Source: Makana argininalis_B (GTDB lineage Bacteria > Pseudomonadota > Gammaproteobacteria > Enterobacterales > Enterobacteriaceae). Taken from it: a stretch of DNA of 64,000 bases. The position numbers and the translations under genes are program-made. The notes beneath the pieces were generated by a model that ran no database searches, had not been told where the DNA came from, and saw only the letters and a program-made list of their open reading frames with translations. The stretch spans positions 124,001 through 188,000 of the forward strand of contig JBISJT010000001.1 in assembly GCA_044442785.1 (NCBI GenBank). The letters run 5' to 3'. Every line of letters starts with the position of its first letter. Position 1 is the first letter of the stretch. Below are positions 31,071 to 41,230 of the stretch, in pieces.

Positions 31071-32027
31071 TCAAATTAAGTTATTTTTTTTATTTATAAT
31101 AAAATTCTTAAAATCATTAATATTTATTTTAGATGTAAATGATTTACTAACAACCAAACCAGCAGCAATATTAGCTAAAAAACAAGATTTTTTCATACTA
31201 ATTCCTAAAGATAAAGAAGATGCAAGAACACCAGTAAAAGTATCACCAGCTCCAGTAACATCTTTTACTTTATATGCATAAGAAGGCATATTTATTATAT
31301 TTTTATTTGATTCTATTAATAATAATCCATTTTCTGATCTTGTAATAATAAGAGCAGTAAGTTTATTATCATTAACAACTTCAATTCCTAATTTTATTAA
31401 CTCATTTTCATTATTCCAAGATCCAACAGATTTTTTAAATTCAAATTCATTTGGAGTTAAAACAGTGCACATTTTATATTTACTAAAATCACTATCTTTT
31501 GTATCTACAATTATTGGAATTTTATTTTTAATAGAAATATCAATTATTGATTTTACATCATACAAAGATCCTTTATTATAATCAGAGATTACTACTGATC
31601 CTGAATTTAATATATTTTTTTTTATATTTTTAAACATTATATTAGAAATTATATTTTTAAATTTTTTTTCATAATCGATTCTTAAAATATTATTTTGATT
31701 TAATAATATACGTAATTTAGTAATAGTTGGATACTCATTGATTGAAATAAAATTATATTTAACATTATTCTTAATAAGAATTTTTGATAATATATTTGAA
31801 TATTTATCAATACCAGTAATTCCAAATAATTTAGAATCACAACCTAAAGCAGCAATATTCATAGCAACATTAGCAGCTCCTCCTGGTATATATTTTAGTA
31901 AATTAATTCTAAATATTTTAGAATCATTTTTATAATAATTTTCATTATTTATACATTTAAAATATTTATCTAAAATAATATCACCAATTATTATCACTTT
32001 TCCTGATTTAAAATTTGGTAAAATCAA
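31071..32027 (-). CDS. hldE: D-beta-D-heptose 7-phosphate kinase domain of HldE (kinase only)
   Basis: PfkB-family sugar kinase that phosphorylates heptose-7-phosphate on the way to ADP-heptose for lipopolysaccharide or as a signalling metabolite. 318 residues, corresponding exactly to the N-terminal kinase half of the 477-residue bifunctional E. coli HldE; the adenylyltransferase half is absent downstream. PfkB motifs GGAANVAMNIAALG and DVTGAGDTFTGVLA (with the catalytic Asp) are intact. It starts at TTG 32027, fixed by GGAGG 6 nt upstream. It is the only gene here that ends in TGA; the next in-frame stop is two codons later. Confidence 0.93.
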   Translation of the reverse strand: MILPNFKSGKVIIIGDIILDKYFKCINNENYYKNDSKIFRINLLKYIPGGAANVAMNIAALGCDSKLFGITGIDKYSNILSKILIKNNVKYNFISINEYPTITKLRILLNQNNILRIDYEKKFKNIISNIMFKNIKKNILNSGSVVISDYNKGSLYDVKSIIDISIKNKIPIIVDTKDSDFSKYKMCTVLTPNEFEFKKSVGSWNNENELIKLGIEVVNDNKLTALIITRSENGLLLIESNKNIINMPSYAYKVKDVTGAGDTFTGVLASSLSLGISMKKSCFLANIAAGLVVSKSFTSKININDFKNFIINKKNNLI

Positions 32028-32033
32028 TTTAAT

Positions 32034-32038
32034 CCTCC
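32034..32038 (-). promoter_or_regulatory. strong ribosome binding site fixing the hldE TTG start
   Basis: The minus strand reads GGAGG, 6 nt upstream of TTG 32027. Like carA, a weak start codon is paired with a full Shine-Dalgarno core. Confidence 0.75.
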
Positions 32039-32081
32039 AAGTATTATATATTAAAATATTGATAATTTATTATTCTAAAAT

Positions 32082-33080
32082 TTAGCTAAAATTTATTTTT
32101 TTATAAATTTCGTTAATATTTATTTGAGCTTTATTTCTTGCCTTTTTTGCCCCATCAGATGCTATCTTTAAAAGATAATCTTCTTCTTTTCTTAAATTAA
32201 AATATTTATTTTGAAAAGATTTAAGTTTATATATTAATGAATCTGATAAATATTTTTTAAAATTAATATAATTTTTATTGTAAAATTTTTTTTCCAGTTT
32301 AGAAATAGAAATTTTATTTATACAAGAAAGAATATTTAATAAATTAGACACACCTGGTTTAAGAATTGGATCATAATGAATAGAAGGAGGTATATCTGAA
32401 TCTGTTACTGCATTTTGAATTTTATTTATAATTGAATTTTCATTTTCTAATAAATAAATCACATTATTATTATTAACATCTGATTTTGACATTTTTTTAT
32501 TTGGATTTAATAAAGACATAATACATGATTTATTATTTGAAATTAGAGCATTTGGTATATTAAATATTTTTTTTTTATGTATTGAATTAAATCTTTTTGC
32601 TATTTTTTTTGTTAATTCTAAATGTTGTAATTGATCACATCCAACAGGCACAATATTTGATTTATAAAGCAAAATATCAGATGCCATTAAAACTGGATAA
32701 TTTAATAAACCAATATTTATATTTTTATTTGTATTTGATATTTTATTTTTAAATTGTGACATACGTTTTAATTCACCATAATTAGTATAACAATTTAAAA
32801 TCCAATTAAGATATGTATGTTCAATTACATGAGACTGAATAAAAATTATACTTTTTAATGGATTTACTCCGCAAGCAATATACATTGCTATAATATCTAA
32901 AGTCATTGTTTTTAATTTTTTATAATTTTTTATCACAGTCATTGAATGCAAATCAGCAATGCAATAAATACAATCATATTTTTTTTGTAAATATCTCCAT
33001 TGACTTAAACATCCTATATAATTTCCAATAGTTATACTTCCTGATGGTTGAACACCGCTAAATACTATTTTTTTTTTCAT
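32082..33080 (-). CDS. trpS: tryptophanyl-tRNA synthetase (class I)
   Basis: Charges tRNA-Trp. About 332 residues (E. coli 334). The class I motifs are SGVQPSGSITIGN (HIGH-like TIGN) and KMSKSD (KMSKS). I choose ATG 33080 (MKKKIVFSG, aligning with E. coli MTKPIVFSG) over the in-frame TTG at 33086, since GGA lies at proper spacing only for the ATG. Neighbouring dam, rpe and gph of E. coli are absent. Confidence 0.96.
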   Translation of the reverse strand: MKKKIVFSGVQPSGSITIGNYIGCLSQWRYLQKKYDCIYCIADLHSMTVIKNYKKLKTMTLDIIAMYIACGVNPLKSIIFIQSHVIEHTYLNWILNCYTNYGELKRMSQFKNKISNTNKNINIGLLNYPVLMASDILLYKSNIVPVGCDQLQHLELTKKIAKRFNSIHKKKIFNIPNALISNNKSCIMSLLNPNKKMSKSDVNNNNVIYLLENENSIINKIQNAVTDSDIPPSIHYDPILKPGVSNLLNILSCINKISISKLEKKFYNKNYINFKKYLSDSLIYKLKSFQNKYFNLRKEEDYLLKIASDGAKKARNKAQININEIYKKINFS

Positions 33081-33660
33081 TTTCAATCCATTAATTTATA
33101 ATTATTACTATTATTGAAATAAATAATAAAAAATTTATTTTTTTTTAAAACACTAACATCATAATAATTAATAACACATATTATATATATATTTTTAAAA
33201 AATTTATATTTTTGAATATTAATTAATATAATACAAACACATTGGTTTCACATATAGTAATTTTATTAAAATTATTGAGTGTAATTACACTATTAACAGA
33301 TATGTTAATATTTTTTAACGTTTTTAAAAATTTTTTATTATTTTTATTTTATTTAAATTTGAAAATAAAAAATTTAATTGACTTGATAATAAATAATTTA
33401 TAGACATTATAAATATATTATATTCATTGGTAATTTTTGATTTAATAATTTATTATTAATTTAATAATAAATGTACTAATAATTATATTAAACGAATAAT
33501 AATGATCGATAATATTAGAATAAATTAAATTAACAAGATAATTTTATAAAATACCAATATCTTAACCGAATTGTTCAAAATAAAAATTAATTATTGATGG
33601 TAAAATTATTAATGTTTTAATGTTAATACTATTTAATATATAAAATTATAATTTGATGTA
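33081..33660. other. 580-nt non-coding stretch between trpS and suhB
   Basis: The longest stretch without a recognised gene or gene remnant. Six-frame reading gives only short frames full of stops. It is A/T rich but has slightly more complex sequence than other gaps, with a 12-nt palindrome GTGTAATTACAC and a nearby ATTAACA/TGTTAAT inverted repeat around 33279-33312. The left part presumably has the trpS promoter. It may be an eroded gene beyond recognition. No DnaA boxes or known small RNA recognised. Confidence 0.5.
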
Positions 33661-34437
33661 TTAAATATTACGTGTATAATAAATTAATAATTTAACTATT
33701 TTTGAATTTCCTGCTAAAATATTACCATTAATAAAATAATCATTTTCTCCTAAAAAATCTGTTACTAAACCACCAGATTCTCTAATAATAAGATCACCAC
33801 TTATAAAATCAATTGGATTTATAAACATTGCAAAATAACCATCTATTTTTCCTGAAGCTACATATGATAAATCTAAAGCAGTTGAACCTGTACTTCTTAA
33901 AGATATATTACTTAAAAATATTTTTTTAAATAAATTAAAATATATTTTATTTTTTTTTTTATTTAAAAATTTAAATTTAGAAGATATCAATATTCTATCT
34001 TTTTTTTTTTTTATGCCACATCTAATTCTAAAACCATTTAAATAAGCTCCTTTACCCCGTAAAGCTGTAAACATATCATTTCTAATTGGATCGTATATTA
34101 CAGATAATTCTGTATTATTTTTAATAATTAATGACAATGAAATCGCAAAATGAGGAAATTTTTTAATAAAATTAATTTTACTATCTATGGGATTAATAAT
34201 CCATTTTATTGATGTGTTTTTGATATTATTGTTCTTATATCCTAAAATATAATGTTTTGGATAAGATTTTATTATAATAGAAATTATTAAATTTTTAACT
34301 AATTTAGCGATATAATTTATATAATAAGTGTTATCTTTTTCTTGTTTATTTAAAAAATCTGTAGATTCATAAAATCTATTTATTAAATTACCTGCTTTTC
34401 TAACAGCCCTGATAGCAATATTAATCATCGGATTCAT
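33661..34437 (-). CDS. suhB: SuhB-like inositol monophosphatase family protein, active site degraded
   Basis: In E. coli SuhB is both an inositol-1-monophosphatase and a Nus-factor partner in rRNA antitermination and ribosome maturation. 258 residues (E. coli 267), aligning end to end: MNPMINIAIRAVRKAGNLI, FPHFAISLSL, YDPIRNDMFTALRGKGAYLNG, RSTGSTALDLSYVASGKIDG. Catalytic metal ligands are eroded: the TEES segment is replaced by GYKN and DPLDGT has become NPIDSK (Asp84 to Asn, Gly and Thr lost); the C-terminal Asp in IDFISGD remains. Phosphatase activity is therefore unlikely; I infer retention for its structural role. Confidence 0.93.
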   Translation of the reverse strand: MNPMINIAIRAVRKAGNLINRFYESTDFLNKQEKDNTYYINYIAKLVKNLIISIIIKSYPKHYILGYKNNNIKNTSIKWIINPIDSKINFIKKFPHFAISLSLIIKNNTELSVIYDPIRNDMFTALRGKGAYLNGFRIRCGIKKKKDRILISSKFKFLNKKKNKIYFNLFKKIFLSNISLRSTGSTALDLSYVASGKIDGYFAMFINPIDFISGDLIIRESGGLVTDFLGENDYFINGNILAGNSKIVKLLIYYTRNI

Positions 34438-34768
34438 AAATATTTATTATTTTATAATTTTAATTGGATTAAATAATAATATTTATATTATTCAATTACT
34501 TTAAATAAAAATATATATATTTATAGTAAATAAAATTAAATATAGTTTAATTTTTAAAAATATTTATATAAATTAAATATAATTTATATAAATAAATATA
34601 ATTTAAATATAAACATTAATAGTATTTAATTAATATATTTAAAAATATAATTAAAAAAATTTATTTTTTTAATTATATTTTGATATCGTATTTTGAATAT
34701 ATTTGTATTTTTTTATACAATATGTTTATTTCTTATTTTTTTATATCTCACATATTAATAATTTTTTT
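34438..34768. other. intergenic region suhB / prfA
   Basis: About 330 A/T bases between two leftward genes. It contains the prfA hairpin at 34642-34681 and, presumably, the suhB promoter nearer 34440-34560. No coding remnant recognised; hemA, prmC and other prfA neighbours of E. coli are gone. Confidence 0.5.
34642..34681 (-). terminator. 18-bp hairpin downstream of prfA
   Basis: Arms 34642-34659 and 34664-34681 pair perfectly over 18 bp with a 4-nt loop, about 90 nt beyond the prfA stop. Candidate terminator of prfA. Confidence 0.45.
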
Positions 34769-35857
34769 TTAAATTTCATTTTCTTTTAATTTTTTTTCTA
34801 ATTTATTTAATTTATATTTATTAATTATAGGGTTGATTAAAATATCAAGATTTCCTTTAAAAATTGATTCTAATTTATATAATGTTAGACCAATTCTATG
34901 ATCAGTTACTCTACCATTATGAAAATTATAAGTTCTAATTCTATCAGATCTAAAACCACTACCAAAAAGATTTTTTTTAGTATTATGAGATTGTTCTTGA
35001 ATTTTTTTTAATTCCAATGAATATAATCTAGATCTTAAAACTGACATAGCTTTGGATTTATTTTTATGTTGTGATCTTTCATCTTGACACTCTACAACTA
35101 TACCTGTAGATAAATGCTTAATACGTATTGCTGAATCAGTGGTATTAACATGTTGTCCTCCAGCACCAGAAGATCTAAAAGTATCAATTTTTATATCTAA
35201 TGATCTAATTTTTGGACATTCTGCTTCTGGTATTTCTTGCATTACTGCTACTTTGCATGTTGATGTATGTATTCTTCCTTGATTTTCAGTACAAGGAACT
35301 CTTTGAACTCTATGTCCTCCTGATTCAAATCTTAAAATACTATAAGATCCAAAATTAGAAATTTTAGCTATAATATCTTTAAATCCTCCTTTATTACAAT
35401 AATTAATATTTAAAATTTCTATATTCCATTTTTTTTTTTCTATAAATTTATTATACATTTTAAATAAATCTTTAGTAAATAAAGATGCTTCATAACCTCC
35501 TGTTCCTGATTTTAATTCTATAAAACATCCTCTTTTATTTTCTATTTCTTTAGGTAAAATTAATATTTTTAATTTATTTTCTAATATTTTTAATTTTATT
35601 ACACAATTATTATATTCTTCTTTTGCAAGAGCTTTTATTTCTTTATCTTGTATTAATTTTTTTAAATTTTTTATATTTTTTTTAATTTTCTTTCTTTTAT
35701 TTAAAAATTTGATAATTTTATATAAGTACAAATATTCTTTATAAACATTAGAAAATTTTTTTTTATTTAAAAAAATTTTCTTATCAGTTAATAAATTATT
35801 AACTATTTCAAATCTGTTTTTTAATAAATTTAATTTATTTAAAATTAATTTATTCAT
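34769..35857 (-). CDS. prfA: peptide chain release factor 1 (RF1)
   Basis: Recognises UAA and UAG. 362 residues (E. coli 360). Catalytic GGQ in [10 protein letters not shown]; the stop-recognition PxT tripeptide is PCT (PAT in E. coli) in [10 protein letters not shown]. The C-terminal [16 protein letters not shown] is intact; the N-terminal domain is drifted. The only SD-like AGGA upstream lies in the loop of a 10-bp hairpin (35862-35888). ychF remains next door on the other strand as a pseudogene. Confidence 0.97.
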   Translation of the reverse strand: MNKLILNKLNLLKNRFEIVNNLLTDKKIFLNKKKFSNVYKEYLYLYKIIKFLNKRKKIKKNIKNLKKLIQDKEIKALAKEEYNNCVIKLKILENKLKILILPKEIENKRGCFIELKSGTGGYEASLFTKDLFKMYNKFIEKKKWNIEILNINYCNKGGFKDIIAKISNFGSYSILRFESGGHRVQRVPCTENQGRIHTSTCKVAVMQEIPEAECPKIRSLDIKIDTFRSSGAGGQHVNTTDSAIRIKHLSTGIVVECQDERSQHKNKSKAMSVLRSRLYSLELKKIQEQSHNTKKNLFGSGFRSDRIRTYNFHNGRVTDHRIGLTLYKLESIFKGNLDILINPIINKYKLNKLEKKLKENEI

Positions 35858-35861
35858 AAAT

Positions 35862-35888
35862 TTAATTTATATCCTTTATATAAATTAA
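35862..35888 (-). promoter_or_regulatory. hairpin presenting the prfA ribosome site in its loop
   Basis: A 10-bp perfect inverted repeat (35862-35871 with 35879-35888) has a 7-nt loop that carries the AGGA-like sequence for prfA, 14 nt before the ATG when unpaired. It might modulate prfA translation; this is inferred. Confidence 0.3.
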
Positions 35889-36003
35889 TTAAAATATAAA
35901 ATTAATTTAATATTTAATATTATTTGAATATAAAATCATACTTTATATTTTATAATATAATATTTTATATTTAATTATAAAATAAAAATGGTTAAAAAAA
36001 AAT

Positions 36004-36884
36004 ATGATAATAAAAAATAGGAATTATAGGTCTTCCAAATGTTGGAAAACCTACTTTATTTAATTTATTAATAAAATTAAATACAAATTCTAAAAATTTT
36101 TTTTAGTACTATAAAAAAAAACAAATTATGATTTAGTAAAAGTTCAATATAAAATAATTAATACAATATCTAATATTATTAATGTTGAGTTAATTTTGTA
36201 TGATTTTTAAAAATGTGAAAATTATTTAAATAAAAATTTAAAAAAAATAAAAATAAAAAAATTTCTATTATTTAAAAAAATTAATTAAAAAATGTTTTTT
36301 CATTTTTAAAAACTAAAAATGTTAAAAACATTAAATCTTAAAATATAAGAAAAAAAAAAAAAGAAAATATTAAGTTAGTTTTTTTAACAATAAAACCTGA
36401 AATTTATGTAGCTAATATAAATTAAAATAATTTTATTTATAAAAATAATTTTTGAACATAATATTTTATTTTATATATATTAAAAATATAATTTAATATT
36501 TATTTGTGCTAAAAATAAATTAATCTTAACTAAAAATTTAAAAATAAATATTAACAAATTTAAAAATAATTTTAATATTTATATATATAACATAAATAAA
36601 TTTATTATTTATATAGTTAAATATTTACATTTAAAATATTTTTTATATTTAATAAAAAGAAATTAAATCTTGACTTGTTTATAAAAACACTACAGTATTA
36701 GAAACTTCTAATAAAATACATTATTATTTTAGTAAAAAAATATTAAAATACAAATTATTTTTTATAATAATTTTATTTTTATAAAGATAAAAAAGAGATT
36801 AAAAAATTAAGAAAAGTACATCTAGCAGGTAAAAATTATATATTAAAAGATGAAGATATAATTAAATTTTTATTTAGTAAATAA
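36004..36884 (+). pseudogene. ychF: decayed GTPase gene ychF (OLA1 family)
   Basis: Fragments in different frames align in order with E. coli YchF (363 residues). At 36017-36075 the P-loop region reads IGIIGLPNVGKPTLFN (Ser of the P-loop changed to Pro), soon ending in a stop. Near 36180-36250 the frame gives NVELILYDF, stop, KCENYL, matching NTELALSDLDTCERA. Near 36380-36422 VFLTIKPEIYVANIN matches SFLTLKPTMYIANVN. At about 36810-36884 VHLAGKNYILKDEDIIKFLFSK matches the C-terminus. There are many stops and frameshifts and about 200 nt are missing, so it is not a functional gene. A one-base loss in an A run after the ATG at 36004 is visible. Beyond the fragments the region is A/T filler. Confidence 0.9.
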
Positions 36885-36937
36885 GTTTTTAAAAAAAAAA
36901 GAAAATATATATAAGTTATATATTTTTATATTACATT

Positions 36938-37018
36938 TTAATTTAAATATAAAGATAAATATTTGTTTTAAATATAAATAATATTTAAAACAAATATTTA
37001 TCTTTATATTTAAATTAA
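36938..37018. terminator. 38-bp perfect hairpin at the end of rpoC
   Basis: Arms 36938-36975 and 36981-37018 pair perfectly over 38 bp with a 5-nt loop. The rpoC stop codon (37015-37017) lies inside the right arm. It probably terminates the long rplKAJL-rpoBC transcript. Confidence 0.65.
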
Positions 37019-40000
37019 TTTTGTTTTTTATTTCTTTCTTTATGATATTTATATCCAGTTCCAGCTGGTATTAATCTTCCTACAATAACATTCTCTTTAA
37101 GACCTCTTAATTCATCTATTTTTCCAGAGACAGCTGCTTCTGTTAATACTCTAGTTGTTTCTTGAAACGAAGCTGCAGAAATAAATGATTCAGTAGAAAG
37201 AGAAGATTTTGTTATACCTAATAAATCACGAATATAAACTATTTCTTTTTTACATTGTTTTTTAAGTTTAAGATTATAAATTCTAACTTGAGAATATTCT
37301 ACTTGTTCACCTTCTAAAAAATTAGAATCACCTTTATTTATAATAGTAACCTTTCTTAACATTTGACGAATAATTACTTCTATATGTTTATCGTTAATTT
37401 TTACTCCTTGTAATCTATATATATCTTGAACTTCATTCACAATATATTGTGTAAATTCATTAACACCCCTTAATCTTAAGATATCATACGGTGATTCTTG
37501 ACCGTTAGAAATTAAATCCCCCCGATATACTTTTTCTCCTTCAAAAACATTTAAATGTCTCCATTTTGGAATCATTTCTTCATAACATTTATCTCCATTT
37601 TTTTTAGAAATTATTAAACGTATTTTATCCTTAGTTTCTTTTCCAAATGAAACTATTCCACTTGTTTCAGATAAAATAGCATGATCTTTAGGTATTCTAG
37701 CTTCAAATAAATCAGCAACTCTTGGTAATCCACCAGTTATATCTTTTGTACCATAAGTTTCTAAAGGTAAACGTGCTAAAATATCACCACTGGTAATTTT
37801 ACATCCATCTTCTAATTGAATTATTGTTTTACCAGGTAAAAAATATTGTGCTGGCATTTCAGTTCCTGGAATAAGAATATTGTCACCATTTAAATCTACA
37901 ATTGTTAATTTAGGTCTTAAATGTTTACTAATACCGATTGGTCTTTCATATAAATCTAGTATAACAATAGAAGATAATCCCGTAAGTTCATCAGTTTGAC
38001 GAGTTATACTTTGTCCTTCTATCATATCAATTAATTTAATAAATCCATCAACTTCTGATATTACAGGCATAGTATGAGGATCCCAATTTGCAATCATTTC
38101 TCCTTTATTTATTTTTTCTCCATTTCCTTTTGAAACTATACAACCATAAGGTATTTTGTATTTTTCTTTAATTTTACCTATATTATCTAATAATCTTATT
38201 TCAGCATTACGAGATGTTATTATTAATTTACCAATTTTACTTATTACAAATTTAGCATTTACAAAATTAACAATTCCGATATTTTTAGCTTTTATATGAG
38301 ATGTAGAAACTGATCTAGATGCAGCACCGCCAATATGAAATGTACGCATTGTTAATTGAGTACCTGGTTCTCCTATTGATTGAGCAGCTATTACACCTAT
38401 TGCTTCTCCTTTTTTAACTAATCGACCTCTAGCTAAATCACGACCATAACAATAAGAACATACTCCATAAGTTGTATCACATGTAACTACTGATCTAACT
38501 TTTACACTTTCTATAGAATTTTCTTTGATAATTTTACAATATTTTTCATCTAGTAATGTATTTCTATTTATAATTACTTCAAATTTACCTGGTTTTAAAA
38601 TATTTTCCGCTGTAACTCTACCTAAAATTCTATCTGTAAGATTATCTTTTACATTGTTACCTTCTATTACATTTGTTATCACTATGCCAAACAATGTTTT
38701 ACAATCTTTTTCTAAAATAACTACATCTTGTGCTGCATCTACTAATCTTCTTGTTAAATATCCAGAATTAGCTGTTTTTAATGCTGTGTCAGCTAATCCT
38801 TTACGTGCACCATGAGTAGAAATAAAATATTGTAAAACATTTAACCCTTCTCTAAAATTAGCTGTAATAGGTGTTTCTATTATAAAACCATCAGGTTTTG
38901 CCATTAATCCTCTCATTCCAGCTAATTGACGAATTTGTGCTGATGAACCTCTTGCTCCTGAATCAGCCATCATGAAAATACTATTAAAAGAAATTTGATT
39001 TTCTTTAACTCCTAATTTATTTATTACTTTATCGTTTGAAAGATTTTTCATCATAGAATTAGAAATTTTTTCATTAGCTGATGCCCAAATATCAATAATT
39101 TTATTATATTTTTCACTTGAAGTTACCAAACCAGATTGAAATTGTGTTTGTATTAAAAATACTTCCTTTTCCGCTTCTTTTATTATTTCTTCTTTATTTT
39201 TTGGTATAACAATATCATCTATACCTACAGAAGATCCAGATTTTGTTGCATAATAAAATCCAATATACATAATTTTATCAGCAAAAATAACTGTCTTTTT
39301 TAATCCTAATGTTCTATAACAAGTATTAAAAATTTTAGATATTTCTTTTTTACATAATGTTTTATTTATTATTGAAAATTTTAATCCTTTTGGAATTATA
39401 TTCCATAAAATTGCTCTTCCAATAGTAGTATTTTTAATTGTTTTTTTTTTAAAAAATATTTTATTAATTTTAATATATTCTTTTATTTTTACTTTAACAT
39501 TTGAATGTAATTCAGCTATACCATTTTTATAAACTAATTCCGCTTCTTTGGATCCACTTAATATCATCCCATCTCCTTTTCCATTTATTTTACTTCTTGT
39601 CATATAATATAAACCTAAAACTAAATCTTGAGATGGAACTATAATTGGTTCTCCATTAGCAGGAGATAAAATATTATTAGTAGACATCATTAATGAACGT
39701 GCTTCTAATTTTGCTTCTAAAGTAAGTGGTATATGAACTGCCATTTGATCTCCATCAAAATCAGCATTATAAGCAGAACAAACTAAAGGATGTAATTGAA
39801 TAGCTTTTCCTTCTATAAGAATAGGTTCAAAAGCTTGAATACCTAATCTATGCAAGGTAGGAGCTCTATTAAGCATAATAGGATATTTTTTAATTACATC
39901 TTCTAATACATCCCATACAATAGATTCTTCATTATCTACCATTTTTTTAGCAGATTTTATTGTTGAAGATATACCTCTGGTCTCTAATTTAGAATATACA

Positions 40001-41139
40001 AATGGTTTAAATAATTCTAATGCCATTCTTTTAGGGAGTCCACATTGGTTTAATTTTAAAGATGGACCAACAGTTATTACTGAGCGTCCAGAGTAATCAA
40101 CTCTTTTACCTAAAAGGTTTTGTCTAAATCTTCCTTGTTTTCCTTTAATCATTTCAGATAATGATTTTAATGGACGTTTGTTAGATGATGTAATAGCTTT
40201 ACCCCGTCTTCCATTATCTAATACTGAATCTACTGATTCTTGAAGCATACGTTTTTCATTACGAATAATTATATCAGGTGCTGATAATTCTATAAGTCTT
40301 TTCAATCTGTTATTTCTGTTTATCACACGTCTGTATAAATCATTAAGATCTGATGTTGCAAATCTTCCTCCATCTAATGGTACCAAAGGTCGTAAATCTG
40401 GTGGTAGAACTGGTAATACTGTTAAAATCATCCAATCTGGTTTATTTCCACTATTTATAAATGATTCTAATATTTTTAAACGTTTATTGATTTTATTTCT
40501 TTTATTTTCTGAATTAGTAATTTCTAATTTCTTATTAAGATTAAAACATTCTTTATCTAAATCAATTTTATTCAGTAGAAATTTTACAGCTTCAGCACCT
40601 ATCTTGGCTTCAAATTCATCACCAAATTCTTCAATAGCATTAATATATTTATCTTCATTAAGAATTTGACCATTACTTAATTTTGTAATTCCACTATCTA
40701 TTACTATATAAGATTCAAAATATAATATTTTTTCTATATCTTTTAATGGCATATCTAACAAAAGTCCTATTCTTGAAGGTAATGATTTTAAAAACCAAAT
40801 ATGAGCCACAGGAGCAGCTAATTCAATATGCCCCATTCTTTCTCTTCTAACTTTAGAATTAGTAACTTCAACACCACATTTTTCACATACAATTCCTTTA
40901 TGTTTTAATCTCTTATATTTGCCACATAAACATTCATAATCTTTCATAGGTCCAAAAATTCTTGAACAAAATAATCCATCTCTTTCTGGTTTAAAAGTAC
41001 GATAATTAATCGTTTCTGGTTTTTTAACTTCTCCAAATGACCAAGATCTTATCATATTTGGAGATGCTAAAGAAATTTTAATAGAATCAAAATCTTCTGT
41101 TTTATTTTTTGATTTAATAAATTTAAATAAATCTTTCAC
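37015..41139 (-). CDS. rpoC: DNA-directed RNA polymerase subunit beta prime
   Basis: Largest RNA polymerase subunit. 1374 residues (E. coli 1407). N-terminal zinc site [22 protein letters not shown], active-site Mg motif [12 protein letters not shown], the bridge-helix region [19 protein letters not shown], and the second zinc site [15 protein letters not shown] are all present. It starts with GTG at 41139, the same start codon used by E. coli rpoC, preceded by AGGA. Last gene of the rpo block; ends in a 38-bp hairpin. Confidence 0.98.
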   Translation of the reverse strand: MKDLFKFIKSKNKTEDFDSIKISLASPNMIRSWSFGEVKKPETINYRTFKPERDGLFCSRIFGPMKDYECLCGKYKRLKHKGIVCEKCGVEVTNSKVRRERMGHIELAAPVAHIWFLKSLPSRIGLLLDMPLKDIEKILYFESYIVIDSGITKLSNGQILNEDKYINAIEEFGDEFEAKIGAEAVKFLLNKIDLDKECFNLNKKLEITNSENKRNKINKRLKILESFINSGNKPDWMILTVLPVLPPDLRPLVPLDGGRFATSDLNDLYRRVINRNNRLKRLIELSAPDIIIRNEKRMLQESVDSVLDNGRRGKAITSSNKRPLKSLSEMIKGKQGRFRQNLLGKRVDYSGRSVITVGPSLKLNQCGLPKRMALELFKPFVYSKLETRGISSTIKSAKKMVDNEESIVWDVLEDVIKKYPIMLNRAPTLHRLGIQAFEPILIEGKAIQLHPLVCSAYNADFDGDQMAVHIPLTLEAKLEARSLMMSTNNILSPANGEPIIVPSQDLVLGLYYMTRSKINGKGDGMILSGSKEAELVYKNGIAELHSNVKVKIKEYIKINKIFFKKKTIKNTTIGRAILWNIIPKGLKFSIINKTLCKKEISKIFNTCYRTLGLKKTVIFADKIMYIGFYYATKSGSSVGIDDIVIPKNKEEIIKEAEKEVFLIQTQFQSGLVTSSEKYNKIIDIWASANEKISNSMMKNLSNDKVINKLGVKENQISFNSIFMMADSGARGSSAQIRQLAGMRGLMAKPDGFIIETPITANFREGLNVLQYFISTHGARKGLADTALKTANSGYLTRRLVDAAQDVVILEKDCKTLFGIVITNVIEGNNVKDNLTDRILGRVTAENILKPGKFEVIINRNTLLDEKYCKIIKENSIESVKVRSVVTCDTTYGVCSYCYGRDLARGRLVKKGEAIGVIAAQSIGEPGTQLTMRTFHIGGAASRSVSTSHIKAKNIGIVNFVNAKFVISKIGKLIITSRNAEIRLLDNIGKIKEKYKIPYGCIVSKGNGEKINKGEMIANWDPHTMPVISEVDGFIKLIDMIEGQSITRQTDELTGLSSIVILDLYERPIGISKHLRPKLTIVDLNGDNILIPGTEMPAQYFLPGKTIIQLEDGCKITSGDILARLPLETYGTKDITGGLPRVADLFEARIPKDHAILSETSGIVSFGKETKDKIRLIISKKNGDKCYEEMIPKWRHLNVFEGEKVYRGDLISNGQESPYDILRLRGVNEFTQYIVNEVQDIYRLQGVKINDKHIEVIIRQMLRKVTIINKGDSNFLEGEQVEYSQVRIYNLKLKKQCKKEIVYIRDLLGITKSSLSTESFISAASFQETTRVLTEAAVSGKIDELRGLKENVIVGRLIPAGTGYKYHKERNKKQN

Positions 41140-41230
41140 AGAATTATTCCTGATTAAGTTAAAATTATTATAATTATTTAAAAATAAAATAAATATATAA
41201 AATAAATTTTTTATTAAAAATATTAATCTT

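Noticed and set aside
31068..31076. UGA reassigned to tryptophan
   Set aside because: RF2 is encoded, conserved Trp positions I read use TGG, and I saw no internal in-frame TGA in conserved genes; the one TGA fits as a stop.
33279..33312. Replication origin at the palindromes between trpS and suhB
   Set aside because: No DnaA-box cluster or usual origin neighbours; mnmG at the left window edge makes an origin further left more plausible.
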